Origin: Campylobacteraceae bacterium
GTDB lineage: Bacteria > Campylobacterota > Campylobacteria > Campylobacterales > BB28
Direction: 5' to 3'
DNA: 51,131 nucleotides
Assembly (NCBI GenBank): GCA_016744535.1
Contig: JADGEE010000005.1
Location: 14,830 to 65,960, forward strand
This document shows positions 44,441 through 51,131 of the stretch, piece after piece. Below the pieces are notes generated by a model. The model had not been told where the DNA came from and did not search any database. It worked only from the letters and a program-made list of their open reading frames with translations. Numbering within the stretch: the first letter of the stretch is position 1; each line of letters begins with the position of its first letter. The position numbers were made by a program, and so were the translations under genes.

Positions 44441-46516
44441 ATGAAAATAGTAATTTTAATACTACTTGCAACTTTTCTTTTTGCAAATAGTGAATTTAAT
44501 AAAAATTTAAATTTAGCAAAAACTCACCAAACTTTAGGCTTTCATAATAAGGCAAAAGAGATTTTAGAGACTTTAAATCCTCAAACTAATAGAGAAAAAT
44601 CTTTTTTATATATAGCTTTAGCAGATTCATATCTCTCTATAAAATCAGTTGAGAAAGCCCAAGAGTATATAAAAAAAGCTAAAGATTTAAATATTAGTGA
44701 TGAGGTTATAAAAGTTTCTATTTTAAATTTATCTGCTAAAGTTGATATGATTGATGGATACTTTATGGATGCAAAAGCTAAATTTAAAAAAGCATTAACT
44801 CTAACAAAAAATGAAAATTTAAAATTTACTCTTTTAACAAATTTATTATTAACTGAAATAGAGATAAATGATAAAGATAAGTTAAAATTTGCAAAAGAGG
44901 CATTTAGTGAAATTTCAAAAGCAAAAGAGAGTGTAGAGAAATCTCAAGTACTGATAACTTTTGGAATTTTACTTAAAAATAGTGGAGATGATGAGTTTTT
45001 TAATTTATCTTTTGAGGTTTTAAAAGATGCTTTAAAAATTGCGAAAAAATTTGATGACTCTAAAGTAAAATCATTAGCTTATGGATATTTTGCACAAGTT
45101 TATGAAGATAATAGACAATTTAGCCAAGCCCTAAAATTAACAAAAAGTGCAATCTTTTATGCTCAAGAGGCATATCAGTTGCCTGAAATTTTATATTTTT
45201 GGCAGTGGCAATTAGCAAGACTCTTAAATGAGTTAAAACAAAAAGATGAAGCTATTGAAGTTTATAAAGAGGCTATAAAAACACTTACACCAATTAAAAA
45301 AGAGTTCTTTAAGGGGTATAGAAATTTTAAAGATAGTTTTAAAGAGAGTGTAAAACCTGTCTATATTGGGTTAGTTGAATTGATTATAGAAAAATTTGAA
45401 AAATCAAAAAATGAGAAATATTTAAGAGAAGCTATTGAAATTATGGAGACTCTTAAAAATATGGAGCTTGAAAATATTTTTAGTGATGAGTGTCTACTAA
45501 AGTATAAATCTAAAATAAAATCGCTTACATCTCCACCAAAAGATACAGCAATACTCTATCCAATAGCACTGCCAAATAGAGTAGTTAAATTGATAGTTTT
45601 TAATGACAAAATAACTCTTAGTAGTTTTGATATAAATTTTATAGAGTTTGATAATATAGTGAGAGAGTTTAGGCAAAAACTTCAAACTAGAGTTACAAAG
45701 AGATTTTTTTACGGTGCAAAAAAGCTTTATGATATTTTGATAAGAGATATTGAACCAATACTTAAAAATAAAAATATAAAAACTTTATTAATCGCACCTG
45801 ATGGAGTCTTAAGACTTATTCCTTTTTCTACTCTATATAGTGGTAAAAAGTTTTTGATAGAGGATTATGAGATAGTAACTGCACTATCTATGCAATTAAC
45901 AGATTTGAGTAAATTTAAAAATAGAAATTTTTTTGTAGGTGGAATATCAGAAGCTAGACAAGACTTTTCAGCACTTCCAAATGTATTAAAAGAACTTAAT
46001 GAAGTAAAAGAGATAATTTCAGCTAAAGAAGTTATTAAAAATTCTAATTTTACACTAGCAAATTTAATAGATAATTTTAAAGCAAATGATTATTCAATAG
46101 TTCATATTGCAACTCACGGAGTTTTTATGGGTGAGCCTAAAGATAGCTTTTTACTCGCTTACAATAAAAAACTCACTATGGAAAAGTTACAAAATTTACT
46201 AAATTTGACAAAATATAAAGAGGGAATAGAACTTTTAACCCTAAGTGCTTGTCAAAGTGCTTTAGGAGATGAGCGTTCAGCACTAGGACTTGCAGGAGTT
46301 GGGCTTAGAGCAGGTGCAAAAAGTGCAATAGCTACTTTATGGTTTGTAGATGATGAGGCGACATCAATTGGAATAAGAGCATTTTACAAGAATTTAACAA
46401 TTGGAGATTCTAAAGCAAAAGCATTACAAAAAGCACAAATAAAACTGCTTAAACAGAAGAGATATGCACACCCAAGCTATTGGGCTCCATTTCTTTTAAT
46501 CGGTAATTGGTTATAG
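44441..46516 (+). CDS. Exported TPR-CHAT protease-like protein
   Basis: 691 residues. The signal peptide (MKIVILILLATFLFANS) is followed by TPR repeats (about 25-330) and a C-terminal CHAT domain (about 370-691), a clan CD caspase/separase-like cysteine peptidase. The dyad is visible: H559 in IATHGVF and C604 in LSACQSALG, followed by the GLAGVGLRAGAKSAIATLW substrate-pocket motif. CHAT proteins are usually cytoplasmic. Export makes this one unusual among characterised examples. Its neighbours suggest it acts on or with the secreted or surface proteins of the operon. Confidence 0.92.
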   Translation: MKIVILILLATFLFANSEFNKNLNLAKTHQTLGFHNKAKEILETLNPQTNREKSFLYIALADSYLSIKSVEKAQEYIKKAKDLNISDEVIKVSILNLSAKVDMIDGYFMDAKAKFKKALTLTKNENLKFTLLTNLLLTEIEINDKDKLKFAKEAFSEISKAKESVEKSQVLITFGILLKNSGDDEFFNLSFEVLKDALKIAKKFDDSKVKSLAYGYFAQVYEDNRQFSQALKLTKSAIFYAQEAYQLPEILYFWQWQLARLLNELKQKDEAIEVYKEAIKTLTPIKKEFFKGYRNFKDSFKESVKPVYIGLVELIIEKFEKSKNEKYLREAIEIMETLKNMELENIFSDECLLKYKSKIKSLTSPPKDTAILYPIALPNRVVKLIVFNDKITLSSFDINFIEFDNIVREFRQKLQTRVTKRFFYGAKKLYDILIRDIEPILKNKNIKTLLIAPDGVLRLIPFSTLYSGKKFLIEDYEIVTALSMQLTDLSKFKNRNFFVGGISEARQDFSALPNVLKELNEVKEIISAKEVIKNSNFTLANLIDNFKANDYSIVHIATHGVFMGEPKDSFLLAYNKKLTMEKLQNLLNLTKYKEGIELLTLSACQSALGDERSALGLAGVGLRAGAKSAIATLWFVDDEATSIGIRAFYKNLTIGDSKAKALQKAQIKLLKQKRYAHPSYWAPFLLIGNWL

Positions 46517-46525
46517 GGAGAAAAA

Positions 46526-47350
46526 ATGAAAATATTTATACTAATTTTAATTTTAGCTTTTCCATCGTTTGCAAATATGGATTTAACAATAGTTTTTAAT
46601 GAGCCAGATATTAGTGGTGAAATTAGAAGAAGAGAGGGAGGAGAGGCAACTTCTCGTGGAATGAGCAGAGGAATGTCTCGTGGAATGAGCAGAGGAATGT
46701 CTCGTGGAATGTCTCGTGGAATGAGCAGAGGAATGTCACGTGGAATGAGTAGAGGAATGTCTCGTGGAATGAGCAGAGGAATGTCTCGTGGAATGAGTAG
46801 AGGAATGTCTTGTGGAATGAGTAGAGGAATGTCTCGTGGAATGAGTAGAGGAGTAGAGCATAATTTAACAACTCCATCAAGAATGACATTTTTAGCTCCA
46901 CTTAGAGAGGGTTTAACAACTCTAAGTTCACCTACTCTTTACTATTTTATCTCAAATAATTACGGTGGAGATGTGCATTTAATTATAAATAGAGATGATT
47001 TAATTGAGCCAATACTAGAGACAAAACTACCTAAAACAGATAAAAAGGGAATTTATAAAATTGATTTAAAAGGTTATGATATTTCGCTAGAAAAGGGAAT
47101 AGAGTATGAAGCCTTTTTAGTTATTATTTTAGATAAGATAGAGCGTTCAGCCGACTTTTTTGCAAGTACTGTTTTGAAATATAAACCAAAAGAGATAAAA
47201 AATGAAAATGCTTTCTTTTATGCAAAAGAAGGATATTTTTATGAGATGATAGATAAAATTCAAAAAAATAGTGAGTTATTAAAATATCAAATTAAATTAT
47301 TAAGAGAAGAAAAACTTTTTGATATTGCAAAATTTAGTGAGATAGATTAG
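46526..47350 (+). CDS. Exported DUF928 protein with RGMS repeats
   Basis: 274 residues. After the signal peptide comes a low-complexity tract of sixteen [R/C]GMS units (about 44-107). A DUF928 domain follows: FLAPLREGLTTLSSPTLYYFI, the LETKLP...GIYKIDL segment, and IERSADFFAS near 210-222. DUF928 is a short exported domain known mainly beside CHAT and TPS genes in cyanobacteria, with no proven activity. The repeat occupies the place of the Arg/Gly-rich stretch seen in those relatives. It is the last gene of the operon, converging on the Maf gene. Confidence 0.82.
   Translation: MKIFILILILAFPSFANMDLTIVFNEPDISGEIRRREGGEATSRGMSRGMSRGMSRGMSRGMSRGMSRGMSRGMSRGMSRGMSRGMSRGMSRGMSCGMSRGMSRGMSRGVEHNLTTPSRMTFLAPLREGLTTLSSPTLYYFISNNYGGDVHLIINRDDLIEPILETKLPKTDKKGIYKIDLKGYDISLEKGIEYEAFLVIILDKIERSADFFASTVLKYKPKEIKNENAFFYAKEGYFYEMIDKIQKNSELLKYQIKLLREEKLFDIAKFSEID
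46655..46846 (+). repeat. 12-base coding repeat, sixteen units (RGMS)
   Basis: Sixteen units of four codons, mostly arranged as a 24-base higher-order repeat alternating CGT..AGY and AGA..TCT codons for the same amino acids. One unit has TGT (Cys) for CGT, a single-base change. All units keep the frame. Confidence 0.93.
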
Positions 47351-47362
47351 AATATTTTTATT

Positions 47363-49270
47363 TTATAAATCAAAAATCATATTTTCTCTAGCTCTTTTTA
47401 TAACTTCTAATTGAGCATTAATTCCACCTGCTAGTGAAAATAGCCAATATTTATGTTTCATAATCCAATCAATCATTTTAGTCTTTTTTCCCATCTCATC
47501 TTTAGGGGTACTAATTTGAATTTTAGCAAGTTCAAGCTCTTGATGAATTATATATGATTGAATTGCGTAAAAGAAAATATTTATAAAATCTATATCATCA
47601 TCAAAAATTGATTTTACCTCATCTATATCATCTAATAAGTTATTTAATTTATTAAAATCAATGTGTTCTAATTGATTTTTTTCATTTAAATTTTCAAGCT
47701 CTTCACAAGCTTTTGCAACCTCTAAAAAGACACTTTCAACTTTCTCTTTTACTCTTTCACCAACTTCAACCATTTCGTCAATTTTTTTATTAGCGTGAGC
47801 TAAATTTTTTTCATATTCATCTTTAGTTGGATAATCAATTTTTATTAACTCTTTTTTAAAATTTTTATCTACAATAGTATCACAAACTTTTTTAAATGTT
47901 ATCTCTTCAGCTCCGTGTATTTTAGCTCCACCTTCTGTTGCATTAATAGTTCTTAGAGCGTGTTTTGTGTCGTGGATATTTTTTTCAAAAAAGTTTTGGA
48001 ACATTTTCCAAATAGTATGACTTCTAATTTTTTCCTCTCCACCATAAGCTTCTAAATAGACATCTTGAAAGTTATGTTTAAATTCAAAATCATCACCTAA
48101 AATATGTCCATCTGTATGGCTTTTTTTACCATCTTTTGAGTAAGCTAAATCTTGACCGATTAGAACACAAGTTTTATATCCCATAAAAAATGCTAATTCG
48201 TGAGCCATATTTGCAGCACTCATTCCATAACACACATATCCATAATCCTCTAAGCCAAAGAATTTAGAGTATTTAAATGGTCTCATAGCTAAAATTCTAG
48301 TCCCTTTTTTTATTGCCCTTAAAAGTGTTTCGTGTTGAAGTGAAGCAGATAAAAATATAATTCCCTCTTGCTCATCTTCTGGTGTTTTTTCAAAAAATTT
48401 TGCTGTTAGCTCATCTCTCTCCATAGAACAGACAATATCAGGTTTTATTCCATTTTGAACTAAAATAGGCAGAGTGGAATCCACACACATAATAGTGACA
48501 TTCTCTTTTATCTTTTTTAGTAACTCTAGTTGTTTATTTAAACTAGGTCCAGCAGATACAATAATACAAATTTCAGAGTTTTTATGTTTTACAAACTCTT
48601 TAAATTTTGGATTTTTAAGCATAACTGGTAAATTTCTAGTATGATGTTCAACCCCAACAAGTGAATCAATCGCATCGTTACCGTGTCCTACAATAATATG
48701 ATTTATCGCTTTTGTAATATCAGCATTAATTTTTAAAACTTCATTTTTAAAAAGTCCATAATATGGCTGTATTAGCTCCAAATGGTAAACTTTTGAGTAA
48801 ATTCTAGCATCTGCGTGGGATATCATCATCTCTGCAATAGGAAAAGAAAAATCACTTGCTGTAAAAAGAAGTAATCTATTGTCTCTAATCTCTTGTGAAA
48901 AATCTGCAAAATTTAAAGCTATATAAAACATTTCAGCTTCAGGTTCTATTACTGTAATTCTCTTATGTTTTTCATTACCTAATATCATTTTAATCAAAAT
49001 ACCATTACCTATTCCAAAAAAGTATAAATATGGATTTAAAATTTGTTTATCTTCAATTTCATTAAATTTAGCAAGAGTCTCCTCCACACTATTTTGATAA
49101 ATAGGAACATTTTTCTCTTTATCAAAAATATTTATATCAACTGGATCACTTCCTTGAAATACTTCATATTTTTTATTCTCTGTAATTGCTAAAACTTTTG
49201 CAGCTAAAAGAGCATTTTTTTCTAAAAGTGCTTCTAAATTTTTTTCAAACATACTCTGTTCTTTTTTCAC
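47363..49270 (-). CDS. Motility accessory factor (Maf/DUF115) flagellin glycosyltransferase-like
   Basis: 635 residues. The DUF115/MAF_flag10 core lies around residues 235-400, with SAGPSLNKQLELLKKI, VDSTLPILVQNGIKPDIVCSMERD and YKTCVLIGQDLAYSKDGKKSH. The C-terminal part is helical. In Campylobacterota, Maf proteins transfer pseudaminic or legionaminic acid to flagellin. No flagellin or sugar synthesis genes are in the window. The start codon is ATG at 49270, reading MKKEQSMFEKN. It is 10 bp after the radical SAM gene. Confidence 0.87.
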   Translation of the reverse strand: MKKEQSMFEKNLEALLEKNALLAAKVLAITENKKYEVFQGSDPVDINIFDKEKNVPIYQNSVEETLAKFNEIEDKQILNPYLYFFGIGNGILIKMILGNEKHKRITVIEPEAEMFYIALNFADFSQEIRDNRLLLFTASDFSFPIAEMMISHADARIYSKVYHLELIQPYYGLFKNEVLKINADITKAINHIIVGHGNDAIDSLVGVEHHTRNLPVMLKNPKFKEFVKHKNSEICIIVSAGPSLNKQLELLKKIKENVTIMCVDSTLPILVQNGIKPDIVCSMERDELTAKFFEKTPEDEQEGIIFLSASLQHETLLRAIKKGTRILAMRPFKYSKFFGLEDYGYVCYGMSAANMAHELAFFMGYKTCVLIGQDLAYSKDGKKSHTDGHILGDDFEFKHNFQDVYLEAYGGEEKIRSHTIWKMFQNFFEKNIHDTKHALRTINATEGGAKIHGAEEITFKKVCDTIVDKNFKKELIKIDYPTKDEYEKNLAHANKKIDEMVEVGERVKEKVESVFLEVAKACEELENLNEKNQLEHIDFNKLNNLLDDIDEVKSIFDDDIDFINIFFYAIQSYIIHQELELAKIQISTPKDEMGKKTKMIDWIMKHKYWLFSLAGGINAQLEVIKRARENMIFDL

Positions 49271-49280
49271 TAAATTCTCC

Positions 49281-50258
49281 TTAATTTTTTATCATATCAC
49301 TTACACTATTTTCAATTTCATCATAAGAGTATCTAATGGGGCAAACTTTGCAATCACTAAAGCAAGTCAAGTTCCCACTATTTATTATTTTACGAATTTT
49401 ATCTGCTTTTTTTGAATGCCAAATATCATAAAGAGATGAATCTTTAATATTTGCAATTCTCATCTCATCACTAAACGCTCCACAACATTGAATAATATCT
49501 CCACTATGTTTAATTAACATTTCATAATTTGGTAAAAAGCATTTAACACTCTCTTTTTGAGTTGGTTTTTCAATATTTAATTCACTCCAAATTTTAGGCT
49601 TTTTAAAAAATTCATCAATATGAATAAAATGTGTAAATCCTGTTATTTGAACTTCATCACTATATTTTGAATGTGATTTTATAAATTCATCTTTTGAATT
49701 TAAATTATCTCTTTTAGTGATAGTTGTAGTTATCTTCATAAATGGAACTGTATCAACTCTTTTTTTATATAAATTTTGAATATTATTTAGAACTTTTTTA
49801 TATTTAGTTGCATTTACATTTCGTATAGTCATATACTCATTTTGACTTAAACCTTGAAATGAGAAAACTATACTATCAACTTTTTTATCTATTATAAAAT
49901 TAATTAACTCATCACTTAAAAGACTTCCATTTGTAGTTATATGAAGTTTCAAACCTTTGCTTTTTACATAAGAAATAGCCTCTTTAATATTTGAATAAAG
50001 TAGTGGCTCTTCATAACCAATAAAACGAATTAAAGAACCATATTTTGCTATTTCATCAACTGCTTTTTTAAAGAGATTAAAATCTAACTCATTTGTATTT
50101 GATTTTATATAACTTACAGGACACATAATACATCTGAAATTACATCTATTTACAAGTTGAAAAGTTATATAAGGTGGAAATTTAGCAATAATATTTTCTT
50201 TTAAATATTTTCTAGATTCTATATAAGCATCACTAAAATGTGAAAAATTGTATAACAT
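49281..50258 (-). CDS. Radical SAM/SPASM domain protein
   Basis: 325 residues. The radical SAM cluster motif C39-x3-C43-x2-C46 (RCNFRCIMCPV) is intact. GYEEPLLY, LHITTNGSLL and VFSFQG are the barrel strands. The C-terminal SPASM-type Cys set includes IIQCCGAFSD and LTCFSDCKVCP, for an auxiliary 4Fe-4S cluster. Substrate unknown. It is probably co-transcribed with the Maf gene 10 bp downstream, so a role in surface glycan or flagellar modification is possible. Confidence 0.88.
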   Translation of the reverse strand: MLYNFSHFSDAYIESRKYLKENIIAKFPPYITFQLVNRCNFRCIMCPVSYIKSNTNELDFNLFKKAVDEIAKYGSLIRFIGYEEPLLYSNIKEAISYVKSKGLKLHITTNGSLLSDELINFIIDKKVDSIVFSFQGLSQNEYMTIRNVNATKYKKVLNNIQNLYKKRVDTVPFMKITTTITKRDNLNSKDEFIKSHSKYSDEVQITGFTHFIHIDEFFKKPKIWSELNIEKPTQKESVKCFLPNYEMLIKHSGDIIQCCGAFSDEMRIANIKDSSLYDIWHSKKADKIRKIINSGNLTCFSDCKVCPIRYSYDEIENSVSDMIKN

Positions 50259-50338
50259 TCAAACCTCTTTAATAGTAGTTTGATTATTATAACAAAATAT
50301 TTTTTATAGGAGTTATAGTTTTTAAAAGTTTAAAAAAA

Positions 50339-50347
50339 GGGGGGGGG
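50339..50347. repeat. Nine-G homopolymer in the radical SAM upstream region
   Basis: An uninterrupted run of nine G (C on the radical SAM coding strand) flanked by A-runs lies 80 bp upstream of the start at 50258. No ORF crosses it convincingly. The rest of the 50259-50437 gap shows nothing else. Confidence 0.9.
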
Positions 50348-50437
50348 AGAAAAAAGAGTGATATATATTTATTTTAATTCTTTAAAAAGGACGGATAAAA
50401 AATTTAAATTTGATTTTTATAAAATTTGTAGAAAAAA

Positions 50438-50512
50438 TGGTGACCCCTAGGGGACTTGAACCCCTGTTACCGCCGTGAAAGGGCGGTGTCCTAACCGCTA
50501 GACGAAGGGGCC
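50438..50512 (-). tRNA. tRNA-Glu (UUC)
   Basis: 75 nt cloverleaf with encoded CCA. Anticodon stem CCGCC/GGCGG with loop CTTTCAC gives TTC. The T-loop GGTTCAAGTCC is canonical. Confidence 0.94.
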
Positions 50513-50533
50513 AACGGTTAAAATTGAAATGAA

Positions 50534-50539
50534 ATTATA
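50534..50539 (-). promoter_or_regulatory. -10 box of tRNA-Glu
   Basis: TATAAT on the minus strand (50539-50534) lies about 22 bp before the tRNA 5' end. The -35 region is A/T-rich without a clear TTGACA. Confidence 0.55.
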
Positions 50540-50575
50540 TCTATTTAAACTTAAAAAAACATTAAAGGAAATGAA

Positions 50576-51052
50576 TTGAAATTAATCTCGCTATTTTTTG
50601 CAATATTTTTATTTTTAGGCTGTTCAAGTAAAGAGGTTTTAAAGAGTGGAAGTTACACTATTTTATTTAAGACAAATAGTTTTAAATTTTATGATAGTGG
50701 CTTTATAAATCAAAATAAAAAGTCAATTTCAATTAAAATTTTTGGACTAGGTACGCCAATATTAGATATGAATATCTATAAAAAAAGTATCTGTTTAAAT
50801 GGTAACTGTTTTAAAAAGGAGGTTTTTAATAATAACTATTTAAGTAAATTTTATCCAAAAGAGATTATGCGAAATATTATGTTAGCACAACCGATATTTA
50901 ATTCTCAAAATTTAACTAAAGAGAAAAATAACTTTTCCCAAGAGATTTTTCAAGAAGATAAATTTAATATAGTTTATAGAGTTGATAAAAATAAAATTTA
51001 TTTTAAAGATAGATTAAATAAAATTTTAATCAAAATTAAGAGGATATTTTAA
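50576..51052 (+). CDS. Lipoprotein of unknown function
   Basis: 158 residues, TTG start with AAAGGAAATGAA upstream. Signal peptide with lipobox FLGC (Cys near residue 16). The mature part has strands such as YTILFKTNSFKFYD and ISIKIFGLG, and two Cys (SICLNGNCF) that could pair. It is probably anchored in the outer or inner membrane leaflet. It is divergent from tRNA-Glu. Family not securely recognised. Confidence 0.72.
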   Translation: MKLISLFFAIFLFLGCSSKEVLKSGSYTILFKTNSFKFYDSGFINQNKKSISIKIFGLGTPILDMNIYKKSICLNGNCFKKEVFNNNYLSKFYPKEIMRNIMLAQPIFNSQNLTKEKNNFSQEIFQEDKFNIVYRVDKNKIYFKDRLNKILIKIKRIF

Positions 51053-51131
51053 TATATTTTTATAATTAAGTAAAAATATAGATAATAGAGTATAATTTAC
51101 AATTAAATTATCAATATAAAAAAGTATAAAT

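Noticed and set aside
46623-46901. Antisense 92-codon frame across the RGMS repeat
   Set aside because: Open only because the 12-base unit contains no stop on that strand. No start context or conserved content.

Overview
The window is a dense, AT-rich bacterial chromosome segment. The housekeeping genes (ftsH, pssA, psd, prmA, hisA, moeA, dapE, purB, der, bioD), two stand-alone CheY-like receivers, a Maf/DUF115 motility-associated glycosyltransferase homologue and many TTG/GTG starts suggest Campylobacterota, probably an Arcobacter- or Sulfurimonas-like relative. The genus is an inference from gene content and base composition. No rRNA, IS element, integrase or CRISPR array is visible.

Layout. 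1-745: the 5' part of a Met/Gly-repeat exported protein that runs off the left edge, and a small exported protein. 1284-8598: a Na+ symporter, then a mostly leftward core block (pssA, ftsH, prmA, cheY, hisA, moeA). 8673-13947: an accessory stretch with small unknown genes, a compact structured RNA or small-ORF locus, two DUF1566 proteins (one frameshifted) and a single-chain type IIG-like restriction-modification enzyme. It ends at a five-tRNA operon (Leu, Arg, Arg, His, Pro). 14568-19634: YceI-like protein, DedA, CPA2 antiporter, nitroreductase, membrane J-protein and a BatA-like VWA protein. 19711-23989: a short operon with a TraL-like ATPase, a TraM-like coiled-coil membrane protein, a lipoprotein and an exported subtilisin-like protease. 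23994-34814: dapE, tRNA-Met, a small repressor module, an orphan eCIS-type cargo-like protein with a ParB-like end, purB, an ATP-grasp protein, an AlkD-like protein, bioD, der, a CheY-like protein and psd.

35003-47350 is the most interesting region: seven same-strand genes with gaps of at most 9 bp or overlaps. It encodes three exported paralogues with a shared C-terminal architecture, a two-partner-secretion exoprotein (TpsA) and its outer-membrane transporter (TpsB), an exported TPR-CHAT protease-like protein with a visible His/Cys dyad, and a DUF928 protein with sixteen copies of an RGMS-type repeat. The combination TpsA + TpsB + TPR-CHAT + DUF928 recalls cyanobacterial gene sets. Here it is joined to three surface-type proteins that also share a C-terminal module with the subtilisin-like protease 11 kb upstream. 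The likely picture is an envelope or secreted system in which a CHAT peptidase acts on or with surface proteins.

The right end holds a Maf/DUF115 protein, a radical SAM/SPASM protein, a nine-G homopolymer, tRNA-Glu and a lipoprotein.
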